Source: Pholiota molesta
Lineage: Eukaryota; Basidiomycota; Agaricomycetes; Agaricales; Strophariaceae
Length of the DNA: 64,000 nucleotides
Assembly: GCA_014925825.1 (NCBI GenBank)
Contig: JACGCK010000038.1
Span: 248,001-312,000, forward strand
Direction of reading: 5' to 3'
The first letter of the stretch is position 1. The number at the start of each line of letters is the position of its first letter. The translations under genes and the position numbers were made by a program. Positions 45,959 to 57,106 of the stretch are shown here, one piece after another. Under the pieces are notes generated by a model. The model ran no database searches. It saw nothing but the letters and a program-made list of their open reading frames with translations, and was not told the origin of the DNA.

Positions 45959-47804
45959 GTTTGTCCATTCTACTTTGGCTTTTGTAGTTTAGTTTAGTTT
46001 TTGTTCTTGTTCTTTTGTAATAGTAATTGTTTTGTAAATTGCAATAATCGGTTATATTCTATTGTCAAGTTATGGCTTACAATGAGAAACTGACTAAGAT
46101 AGCTGTTATTCTCGCACAGAGGCCTCCAACATTTACTGTCTTATTTATAGATGCCATGGTGTAAGTACACACCGCCGACAGTGTTGATGGCAATCCACGT
46201 TGCTTCGCTGTCACTGTCAACTTGCTGTCAACCACGAAGAACCATGAAGATTGAGGAGGGCAAAATAGGCGCTGGCATGTGTCTTCAAATCCAGGTTCTC
46301 TAGAGAATGAGAATACGTGATTATTAGTGCGTATGATTCAGACTTCTCGTATAAGTATGAGCTGTACAATGTTTACATTTTACATAGTATCCCCGTCTGT
46401 TCAGTGCTGCACCCTCGATGCTCATTCAGCAATGCCACCGGGTAGCTCGAAGAGCTCGACAAGAACGGCTCGGCGCAATATCAGAACAGCCACCCATCTG
46501 TTCCACCTGCCAACGAGGACGACGACAGCGAGCGGAAGTTGGGCCTGCAGACTGCGGTCGACATGCACCACTTTTGTGCGTTGTTTGTGCGGCATGCAGA
46601 TGTGATGGCAGAGGGCCTGCTGGATGGCGCCTCGTCCATGCGGATGCGAACACCTTGGCTCGGTATTTGAAGCATCACCCACCTGTTCCATTTAGCAACG
46701 ACTCCCAACGAGGACGACGAAAATGGGCGGATGGGCCAGTTGAGAAGCGAGGACGGCATACTTGCTTCTTCGGGATATGGGTGAGCATGGTTATTAGAAC
46801 ATTCATAATCTTGACTTACCCTAGGTCAGCCAGCCTCGCAAGCGCACGGCACCGACAGATTGTGCATATTCGGCGAGCAAGGGAACGACGACCATCGACG
46901 AGAAAGGATATCTGCGAGGTAGGGTGTCAGTGAGTTGGGGTTGATTCGGCCGTGCAGGAACTGCTAAACTAGCCACCTGCATTGGGCTCGAAGTCGACGT
47001 GCACCACCCTTGTGCGGCATACAGACGAGTGCGCAGAGGGCCTGCGGGATGGCGGCTCGTACCCGCCCATGAACGACGGCGTGAACAGCTCAGCGCGATA
47101 TCTAAACAGCCGCCCATCTGTTTTCCACTTACCTACGAGGACGACCCACTGAGGATGACCACAACGGACGGAAGGAACAGTCAAGACGCAAGGATGGCAT
47201 ACTTGCATACTTGTTTCCTCGCAAGATGGGTGAGTACATTTATAAGAACGTTCAGAACCTTGTCTTACCCTAAATGTATCCAGGGACCAGCACCGAAGTT
47301 CGTTGACCTAGAAGTACCTGTACAAGAGCACGGTGCAGGCGTATCGCGCATAATCTGCGATGACAAAAGGGCTTGTTAGGCGCTGTGAGTAACGGTAAGC
47401 AATATCACAGCTCCACAGATGAGCAGCAAGTTCAACCTACTCACTATGCATCCAGATGTGCATTGGAGCGCGAGGGGCCATCTGCGGAGGGAGCATGATA
47501 TTAGTTCGGTGCGTATTTCATGCTGGAGGACACTTTCTCACTTTGTCTCATATACGCCTGTTTCCTGCCGCTATCCAGTACTTTACATGGCAGAGAGCCA
47601 GACGCCACGTCCTGTTGGAACGTGTTCAAGATGCATGCACTGTGCACGATGCCATCTCCACCTTTCGCCTGCAACTTGTATTGACGATGGATGTCGAATG
47701 ACACGGGTAATGACAATGGCAATAAAACTACATACCCTAGCTGATGTATACGTCTAATATTATAATGAATGAACAATTTAAGAACTTGGTAAAAGCAAGA
47801 GAGT
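45959..47804. other. no gene; degenerate repeats
   Basis: No supported gene. About 46440-46760 and 46980-47210 contain diverged direct repeats. A block resembling ATATC(T/A)(A/G)AACAGCC(A/G)CCCATCTGTT, followed by CAACGAGGACGACGA, appears three times (46480, 46665, 47097), together with blocks TCGACGTGCACCACC...GTGCGGCATACAGA and CAGAGGGCCTGC(G/T)GGATGGC. The frames across it are not conserved between units. It may be a relic of a lost gene family. Confidence 0.5.
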
Positions 47805-50021
47805 TTAGGAAAGGTGAAGATCCGGAATATAACTCGGAAGGCGCCCATCTCGCTCAAGCTTTTGAATCAGTCCCCGATTCTTTCGCATAATGAGCTCATC
47901 TAAGAGAAAATTATAGCGATCAGCACCCATTTCTCGCAAGATGGCATGGTATCCTCCGAGCCATGCATTAACTTGCTCGCACTTTGAAGAGTTGAAGTAC
48001 CATGTTCCATCGCTATTGACCAGTTCGGGAAATTTACGAGGGTCGCAGTGTTCGCGGCAGATAACGTCGGTTGCTTTGTGCTTGGAATCGAAATGAAAGG
48101 CATCAACAGGGCAGCCAAGTGTGTTCAACAAAGGATCAGATGTTGCTTGAAGGTGGTTATAAACACCACAGCAGTTATCGTAGATGAGGTATTCTGGCAT
48201 CGATCCAGGCTCGCGAAAGACTTGCTTGAGCATGGCCTGACATTTTCAAGATTATTTAGATAGCGCATTTGATACATTATATGAAAGGTGCACTCACCAC
48301 TGTTTGTGGAACAGTCTCTGACCCATAGAATGTTGCGCGCGCAATGATTATGCCGCATGGGCGGACCATAAGTTGCTCGCTGTGTGTCTGGCGACGTCCA
48401 AAGCGTGCTCGCAAAACACGATTGCCTTTCGCAGACTTCTGGTCGCACTGTTTCTTTATGTCCAAAACTTCAATACCTTCATCAGAGTTGCCTTGGATTT
48501 CGTCAAGGATATCTTCATCCGGAGGATTTGATACGTTTGTTCGTTCGAGCCGTTTCTTGAGCTGGAAGTTGGCGCCGTTTCGTTTTTGGTAAGTGTCGAA
48601 CATCTCGCGGTGTTTGGGATCATCACAAGTAAGGAGATCCAGAACGACTGGATCATTACAACCTTCCACAGCACAGAACCTTTCGAGGTATTCATGGCCA
48701 GGACAGAAACGCTTGCGCTTATGTTCAAGTGGCTCCGGACAATGCGCCACATTACAGCATGGGTGTCCAATTGTAATCCCGTCGCTGACAATAGCACGAA
48801 CCATATCTAACAATTATCTGTCATAAGTAATGTCGCTCACAAGCAATAGAATAAATGAAGGCTCACGGCTTGGAGTCCCTGTTGCATCATCAAAAATACG
48901 AATGCACTTCTCGCAATAATGACTCCATTCAGGCTGTCCTTTCTCCGCAAACAGTTTGTTGCGTTCCGAAATGACTGATTTGAGACGATTCTTTTGTTCC
49001 GAGCCATGTGGAACAACTAAAATTTCGTTATTCTCGTGAAAGTGCTCCAAAATAGCAAGATGACTCATGGCTTCCCAAATATCTTCAGAACGTAGAAGAA
49101 ATGAGAAGCCCCAATCAGTAGGCTGATTTTCCAGCTTTGATAGACACGAATTATATATTTCCGCATTGTTTGAGGTTGAGGTCCTTAACGGAATAATGGT
49201 TAGATTTAAACCTTGTAGATATTGAATTAAAGCAATACCAAGATATTAACATTGAATTGATGAACATGTTTGCGATATCCCGGGAAATGAAATGATGTTT
49301 GGACACTTCAATAAATTCTGGAACCCCGGGATAATATGTGCGAATATGGTTTTGAACTGAATAGTTGTGATGATATATAGTTAAGCAAGCTATGTATAAC
49401 ATTATGTTAGAGCTAGGATAGAGATTTGCAAGGGATCAGATATAAAGCTGACCAGAACAACGAAGCTTGAAATGGTATGATGCGCAGGCGCCATCTTCGA
49501 CTGTATACAACACAATCTTTCGTCCCGCCGTTGATGTCACTTTAAGGATTTTATCTTCAGCTGTACATAGTGGATTATTGCAGCAAGTTATCGGAGGATA
49601 AAGTGATTTTGACACTGTAACATAATGTTGAGTATTTATTGCTTTGGATGGATAGTTTAAGAGTTTTGGACTCACTTAGCCGATGCTCACGGCCATGAGC
49701 ATAGAAAAGACATGCGTCAGCATTGGCTGAGTGCTCTACAGAGCTGTAATTCCAAATGCTGTTGCGGAAAGCTTCCCAGCAGCCTGCCGTTTGTTCATAA
49801 GTTAACTGCATGGCTGAGGCAAGAAATTGGAGGATTTCTTGTGGGAGCTTCAATGGCGGGGAATCCTCATTTAGGCAGGACTTCAAAAGATGTATTATAG
49901 CACGTTTGAGGTATGCTGCTAATCGCACAAAGCGCATAGCCGCCTCCATAGTTAACACTTGTGGTAAGTCGGAATATTTGGATAAAGTTTCATGAATGGT
50001 TTGCATGGTAACAAGGTCCAT
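47805..50021 (-). CDS. CxC5/CxC6 cysteine-cluster protein associated with KDZ transposons
   Basis: Several exons on the minus strand, ATG 50021 to TAA 47805. The first exon encodes MDLVTMQTIHETLSKYSD and a helical region. It is spliced (donor near 49677) to a CxC5-like cluster: SLYPPITCCNNPLCTAEDK, then IVLYTVEDGACASYHFKLRC, then YYPGVPEFIEVSKHHFISR. Next comes TDWGFSFLLRSEDIWEAMSH and a CxC6-like cluster: WSHYCEKCIRIF, then DGITIGHPCCNVAHCPEPL, RKRFCPGHEYLERFCAVEGC. The C-terminal half (YDNCCGVYNHLQA, CPVDAFHFDSKHKATDVIC, FNSSKCEQVNAWLGGYHAI, YNFLLDELI) resembles the catalytic-core-like part of such proteins, with conserved Asp and Glu. CxC clusters were described beside KDZ transposases in mushroom genomes. 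Exact splice sites in 48.2-49.7 kb are approximate. No stop was seen within the exons. Confidence 0.75.
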
Positions 50022-50918
50022 TTTCGATGGGAGTGAGTGGGAATAGAAAATAATCTATTGTCTGACACTACTTAGATATACTCCATGCCCTTCCCCAATG
50101 CCCCATACCCCAGGGCCCATGGTCCCCGCGCGACGCGTTCGCGAGTCACGACACAGCTCTCCAACGGCGGGGTCACGAGCCAACTTAATGGCAAATACCG
50201 AGCGTCATGTGATTCCACCGATTCCATGGATTCCACGGAATGTTTTCGTGGAATTTCCGAATCTCGTTTGCTCTCCATCCAGCAGCATCCAACTTTGACC
50301 CATCGCCAAAAGAGCGCCCTCTAGAGTCTACACTAGGTGAAGGAATCCTATAAGTACTGCTAAGATCCCATACAATGGTCGCAAGTTCATCACAATGTCA
50401 TAAAATACTATAAAATGCTCGGAACATTTCTGACGTTCGCAATGCAATTCTATAATAGAATCCATTAGAATGCAAGTGGTCATTACAATGGTTTGTTGAG
50501 ATGGAATCCTACGTGAGGAATTTGAGAGTTACAAGTCCTTGGAAAGCTTGTAAAAACTTTACAAATGAATTTCATTGTGTTCTCTAGATTGTGGCCATAC
50601 AATCCCATGCAACACTGTAAAATTGGATGAAATGTGTGAAATTCTTAGTCTATAATTTCCATCGTCTTGCCTCGAATGTTATTGATACAAGTGGTTGGAA
50701 GTGCTAGAAAGCATCGCATGTGGGCCAAGCCTTCCAAGTTCAAGATCCCATATAATGTAAAATCATCTATTACGATAAGCAGCGAGGCATGAGCAATGGT
50801 ACAGCTTTACAGAGCACAGAATACATAGCATACAATCCGGGCAACATTACAGCAAAACATACAATACGAGCAATATTACAGCAACGAATTTGAATGTGGG
50901 AAATCGTCGCACTTATAC
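50022..50918. other. AT-rich intergenic region with a short tandem repeat
   Basis: No gene. At about 50828-50885 a roughly 29-bp unit (CATACAATNCGNGCAANATTACAGCA) is repeated twice. Confidence 0.5.
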
Positions 50919-53046
50919 TTACTTCCTCTTTTTCGACGTCCCGGCACCTCTACGGTAGCTTCGCTTCTTTTTGGGTGGGGAGTCTTCGGGCGCCGGATCA
51001 TCCCGCACGATTTCTTCTTCGCCATCGGTGACATCCAGAGAAAGCGTGCGATGCCTCTGCACAGTCGGCGAGGGGACAGTTGGAGCCTAAAGAGGTTTGG
51101 ACGCTCAAGTGAACTCTGAGCAAATCGGGACTTACCTGGGATCTCCGAGGGGCCGCAGGCCGAACTGGGGAGCTTTGCAAGGCGATCGCATGGCCTTGGG
51201 TGCCATTCAATGGTACCAGCGGCTCTCGGACGTTTTGTGGACGCATCGGTGAGCTTTGCGAGAGCTGGGGTCGTGTCTGGAGTCGCTGTGAGGGCTGGAC
51301 ACGCGTTGATGCAGCATTAGACGCTGGAAGACGTATGTGCAATCTTTGAGTGGGTCCCGACACGCCTTGCAAGGGTGAAAGATGTGGTTGGGTCTGCGAG
51401 GCCTGAGTGCGCGCTTGGGTCCGAACTGATGTTTGGCGCAGCGGAGAGCTTGACTGAGGGGGCGTTGACGGGTCTGCACGTCTGGAAAGAAGGAGTACCG
51501 GCGCCCCAATTGGCAACATATCCTGATCAAGGTTGTTGAAACAAACATCGGTAGAAAATTAGAAACCTAACATACTTCTATATCGCTATCCTCGTCCAAT
51601 CGAGCAGCCTGCTGTGCTAGAATACCAGTCGGATCGCTATCGGATTCCTCGGCTTCTGAGTCATCAATAAGCGCCGCACGCTTTCGTTTCACCTTACGCT
51701 TTAACGCGGGAAGTTCTCTGTTTGAGAAAAAGCGGGTTAATGAAGTAAACAAGCATAAAAAATACACACGTTGTGAGAAACTCAAGGGTATCTTTAGCCC
51801 AACGGCTATGCGGCTCCTTGAATAGTCCAATGATGATTTTATAGAATTTTTCGACGTCGAAGTAGCTGTCCATGGTGGACCATTGTTCAAGCGTCGACAG
51901 ATTTACATATATCTTGACGATATTAGCGATGGAAGTGTGATGTAAACCATAGATACGAACCTGACAACACACATAGGCGAGTGCTTCTGGTGTAACACAT
52001 CGCATGTCATGAATTTCTGCCTGCGACTGTTTCGAGGCGGAACGGTGGCCTGTAAACACTGACGAGTTACCTGTGAATATAAGCCGAAGTGCCTAGACAA
52101 TCAAATTTAGATAGTCAAAAGCAATGAGACGGCGATTTAAAACGGAAACCTACACGTATGACTACGTGCCCTCTAAAAAGGCCCTTGTCTTGCTGAGTGG
52201 CGGAATATGTGGTCCCTTCTGCATAAAGAAAGGAAGGGAGATTCTTCGCTCGAAGTTTGATCTTTCCGTCCTTTACCTGCTTCATATATGCGCTATAATT
52301 GTAACTTATGAGCATCGTACGGTGTGATAGCAATATAATTAGTCGACTCACTGCGGGTTTGCCTCGAAAAGCTCACGATCTTTGAGCGGGCAAAGAAAGC
52401 GAGCAGTCCAGAGGTGGTTCCAACCACGCTTGAATTTCTCAGGTCCAGTGATAGGCGGCATCACTACATCTCGGCTGGGATCTAGAGGAAGGAGACTAAC
52501 GATGGCGACCTTCATTGCGTTTGTGTCTTGTGCTCGCGCTTCCCGCATGTGACCAGTCAACTGATTAAAAGGTGGGTACGGTGAAAAATAAGTGCATATA
52601 TGCGCCCATATCAAGCATATAATCACTTACAGTTTGGAGAAGACCTGCCCGTGAAGTCGGTGCATTGCGGAATACCTCGATGGCATCGATCAAGTCTTCG
52701 TGAAGGTCCATAATAGTCTCATATAGAGCGATGTCGGCATCGAAGTCTTCGCGGCTGCACAACAGCCTCAGGGTGTCAGTCTCAGGCTGGGTGCTGGGTA
52801 CATGGTTGTACTTGCCGTTCATAGTCAGCTTTATCATATCCAAACAATCCAGCGTCGACTACCCTTTTGAGGTTAACGAATGGGGAAACAGCCCGCGGTA
52901 TCCACTTGGCCGCTGATATAAAGTGTGCAATATCCTTCTTGGTGTAGTTAACTTGTACGTGTTAGTGTGATGGATACAATTTCGCAAAGCTTCCCAGGCT
53001 CACCTATCTCCTCTTCCTCAACATCATCAGCATTGGGTTGGGGCAT
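50919..53046 (-). CDS. DUF6698 family protein with basic C-terminal tail
   Basis: Multi-exon gene on the minus strand. Exon 1 starts at ATG 53046 (MPQPNADDVEEEEIG, to 53004). Later exons carry YTKKDIAHFISAAKWIPRAV, the helical DADIALYETIMDLHEDLIDA, the block VVMPPITGPEKFKRGWNHL followed by FLCPLKDREL, LPSFLYAEGTTYSATQQDKG with LFRGHVVIRV, SVFTGHRSASKQSQAEIHDM, VTPEALAYVCCQVRI, and STMDSYFDVEKFYKIIIGLF. This order matches DUF6698, an agaricomycete-expanded family of unknown function. The C-terminal 200 residues are Ser/Pro/Gln-rich low complexity and end in a strongly basic tail (PKKKRSYRRGAG, SKKRK-stop at 50919-50921), a plausible nuclear localisation signal. Some splice sites are approximate. 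Confidence 0.75.
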
Positions 53047-54509
53047 GGTGGTAAGAGGGAAGAATGCAACCTGCAAGCAACCTGGTTCTGAGCAGAGCAC
53101 GCGAAGGGATTTCGACGCGAGAGTCACATGACCTTCCGGGCCGGATTAAACCACAACTTCAAGCAATGCATCATCGCGATTCGTACGTTGGACTTCGGAC
53201 TGTACCACTGGCACTAGCCACTTCGCACTTCGCAATTTTGGCTCATTATGATGGTCGATAAGTGCTCAGGATTCCGCAAAACATTTCCCTATTTCGAGGT
53301 CTTTCTGGTCATGCACCCTGTCCCATATGCTGTAATAAGCGAAAACTGGACTCCGAAACAATGAAGACAGCAATATCCCCCCCAACGTCAATACTATAGA
53401 ACATACCAAGATGAGGCTGGCCCATCAAATATATTCAGTCTCCCAATAGCACCAGCCATTGACTTGCTATCTGACCAGGGTGTGAGTCAATTTTCTGGTT
53501 CAAATCATCATCAACCTGAACACCCTTCACTGAATATTTGCTTTCGCTGCAATCAGTCTATATGTCAGGACTCTACGATCTCTACGGTCTCTACCAGATG
53601 TCCAAAATAAAGGGGCAGCTCCCTCTATGTTTTCGCAACGACGGCAAGTCCATCAGCAACGGTGTTCGGCGCCGCGGGAGGCGTAGTTTGTTGCTGGAAC
53701 AAGATACCAATGTGAGTGGCATTCCGTTATTCTGAATCCACGCTTACCTCGGCCGTCCCAGGCGTTCGCGCCACCCAAACTCTCTGCCCGCGTCATTTGA
53801 TTCGCAAGAACATAGGCGCCGCCGACGAATCACGAAAATGCTCCGCCGCGCCGTATGCCCTCACCCCTCGACGACGCGCCTCGATGTCGACATCAATTCC
53901 AAGACCTAGGGACGGAGCAAGTCAGCCAAAGATCATTTGGAATTTGCAAAGTGGGACGTACTAGGCTCGAAACAACGCGAGGTACGTCTCAGCTCATTGC
54001 ACTGGTGTGCACGCAAAGCTGACAAACGGATGGTTAGCGTTGGCTCGGCGGCACGAACGGTGTTTCACTGTTTACCACCCCGGACGCCTGTCCCCCAAAC
54101 CAATTGCCACTCTTCGACGTCCACGACGACTCATTGGCCGCCGAAGGGCACCCGCCGTCTCTCGGAGCCCCTTCCTGCAGTGTCGTTCGTCCTTGGCGGC
54201 GGCGTGCCCTCGAAGTTCGCGTCAATAGAAGTCGGCGTTACGGATCCTTTAGAACGTAAGGTAAGTACTGTACATGTGTCGTGGTCCTCCTGCATTATTA
54301 TCCTATATCATCTAGTTCAACCGTCTGTGATCTTGAAACGTGTCTGCAGCACTGGGTAAGACCAACTGCCACCCCTCATAAGGAACTTAATAATTTGATA
54401 TTAAACAAACTCTTGAAAATATATCGTGGAGGTTCGGATAAGGGAAAGAGAAAACGAACATCCAGTGTTCAGAAGCATGAGAAAACAGGTATCATGTCCA
54501 AATCATGTC
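53047..54509. other. no gene recognised
   Basis: Several plus-strand frames occur between 53540 and 54360 (for example one containing AVSFVLGGGVPSKFASIEVG), but none forms a recognisable protein or convincing exon chain. Confidence 0.4.
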
Positions 54510-55726
54510 CTACGATGTTGCCGCATCCCCGCCTACATCTCGGTCATAGAAATATTTGTGTCCCGGAGTCGCAAGACCTAGCTGCTTCAAAGTCGGTATT
54601 CTTGCCATAATCCTTGTCGCAGCAGCTAGACGCCCTACCTCCGTATTCAGCTCGGAATAGAAGCTATCAGTGGCCGGTATAGAAGGCCGATCTGGCCGCT
54701 TAAATGGGGGCACAGCACAAGAGCTTCAAGCTTGCTAAAAGGGAAAGGAAGTGCAAAAATGCCGAAGGGAGTGTTGGAATAACAATCCTAGAAATCGGGT
54801 TGAAAGTCGAATGAGTAAGCTTTGAGGGTAAGAATTGACATCAACATAGCAAAAAAAAATGCTGACCATGTGCCGGAAATCTGTAACCTGTAGACATTTG
54901 AGCGCAGGCAATGACCTGGCAGCAGCAGCCGTAACAAGCTCGTAAATGTTCAACCCAGGCTCCCCAGATGTCGTATACTTTGTTATGTCCAAGTGCTGCA
55001 ATGTGCCACGAAAATGGATCAGGTCTTCAATCATCCGCATGTCTGCCTCCCGCGACGAATTGACATTTCTTAATATCAAAGTCCTATTTCTCTTCTATGC
55101 CCTGGCGCGGTAATGCACAGCTCATGCATAACAGCCACAGAGCAGGACAGGTCCTTCAGTTTGGCCAAAGGTGCTCCCTGCAGGTCGGCTTCGCTGTCAC
55201 AATCCATTCCAAGAATTTCAATTTCTGTCTGGCTGCGAATGAATGCCTCTAGGGCTTGCTGGGCAAAATAACTGTTCCTAAACATCTTCAGCTTGAACTC
55301 GTGGCCCTCCAAGATCCAGGCATGCAGTGCCTCCCCTTTCCCAGGATACGGCCGTCGCACATCTCGTTCGTCTTCACGAAAGATGTTCAGAAACTTTAGA
55401 TTTACCGCCAGATGCAAGGTTCTCGTTATCCTGGAGAGATCGGCCACCTGGAAGTCCGTCTGTGGCGGCATGTAGACCACAAGCTTGTGTATACGTTTAG
55501 CGAGGTATGGTCTGCGAAGGACAGTCGCGCAAAACCCCTTGATTTTGGCCTTGTCCCGCAGGAGTGGTTGTCTATAGAGGTGGCGCTCAGATTCGTGCCA
55601 GAAGGAACGCGAGACCGCAACGAGGGCATGGAGGTTGCGCTGTGTCAGGACCCCCGACTCAATGATGCAAGCGCAGAGTTCTGCGGGAACAAACCTCCCC
55701 GCACTCGAATCAGGGGGCACATCCAT
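54510..55726 (-). pseudogene. F-box/LRR-like protein gene with a frameshift
   Basis: Starts MDVPPDSSAGRFVPAELCAC at 55726, with an F-box-like segment (NLHALVAVSRSFWHESERHL) and LRR-like repeats (LAVNLKFLNIFREDER, QTEIEILGMDCDSE). At about 55083 the frame runs into a stop, while the adjacent frame continues naturally (TLILRNVNSSREADMRMIE, FRGTLQHLDITKY, RSLPALKCLQVTDFRHM); a one-base loss explains this. An intron of about 170 nt then leads to the last part (SFYSELNTEVGRLAAATRI, PTLKQLGLATPGHKYF), ending at 54510. The layout is that of basidiomycete F-box proteins, the substrate receptors of SCF ubiquitin ligases. Either a recent pseudogene or a sequencing error at 55083. Confidence 0.55.
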
Positions 55727-57106
55727 CGATATCAGAGGAGATCTAATGGTATGAGCTCTCTACTTTGCGAACAGTTCGAGTTTGAGGATTTCGAGTGGCA
55801 GAAAACAAGCGTGTGGCGTGGAAGAAGCGTGCTACCAGTGGCACTGGCAAGATCTTGTTGTCACCGTGGTGGTTGAAATGCTAGATGAAATAAAATTGCC
55901 ACCGAACCTCCGAACCCTGTCCGAACCTCAACCACCCGAATATTTGAACATTCACACGCCATCTCCCTGAATGTCTTGAAGCTTGAAGGCTCGAAGATCA
56001 AATGTCTTCGAGGAGATAGTAGGCGGAGTACACAAAGAGTGCAAAAATAGAAACGAATAAAAGATTCCACTGTAACGTAAACCATGAACAAAAAAAACTA
56101 GAACTCGCATATCAGCGGTGATATCGGCGAGCTGCACCTCATCATGTATCATGATCTATGGGGCTCTTGCGCACCGAGTTCAGATCACATTTTGAGCGCA
56201 CCCGCGCCGCAAACTTCAAAATTTCTCCTCCAGTAATTCGGTCCGAGAATGTGTCCGTTGGTATTTGTACGGGCATTTGCGTCTTTCCATGCGCTACTTA
56301 GCATGATCGGCTCGTACAGGTTCCGAAGGATTATCCCAGAACAGATTGCGCAGTGCGCTTGACGGCGGCAAAGGGTGCTGCTGTCACGGCTTAGCAACTC
56401 CTGCAACTACCATCGCTTGGAGGTCCTGCACTTCTTTGGGACGTGGAGGCAGGAATTGACTCGGACTACTTCTACACGGGGAAAGTCAAGTGAAATTCAG
56501 TTCTGCACAAGGGAGTTGTATGATAAGATTCTACTCTACACAGACAAATGTGGCGTGCTATCTTGAGCGACCTGAATGCGTTCAAGCACTGAAGAACGAT
56601 ACGACGATTTTCTTGCAACGGAATCATGCATGGTTGCGGGCATTGGGGAATTCGTATTTCCCTTCCCTTCCCTTCCCGACGCGCGTATGCGAGGGCTTCA
56701 AAGTTGTAGACAAATTTCCCATTTGAAAGTAGATGCAATATATATTTTCTATTTGAATCCGAATCTTTCGGATGGCTGCAGCAGTTTTCGTTTGGTTTTC
56801 GTGCACTCAACGACGAACTGACGTCGTTAGAGAATTAAATCTATAATTGATTTATAATTGAATCTGCATGGTTCCGTTTCGATTCATGCCCTTTTCACTG
56901 GGACGTTTAAATAGCATCTACTAATTACGAGTATTAATGAACGGTCGATATTCAGCCATGTTGCCAGGCGCAGTTGTAAAAGAAAAGGGAGGAAATCCTG
57001 GTAAATAACAAATAATCGGACCGCACACCCGGCCGCATCGATAACATGAAGTGCGGCATGCCCCTTTGTCATTTGAAGTTCTTCACTATATCCACATCAC
57101 CCCCAA
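55727..57106. other. no gene recognised
   Basis: AT-rich intergenic DNA between the two F-box genes; frames here are short and unconserved in character. Confidence 0.4.

Noticed and set aside
50085..50324. Small frames around repeated GATTCCAC/TGGAATT near 50210-50260
   Set aside because: Short imperfect inverted repeats without a coding signature or recognisable element.
53937..54359. 140-codon plus-strand frame
   Set aside because: One short stretch is protein-like, but there is no start context, no family, and no neighbouring exons that extend it.
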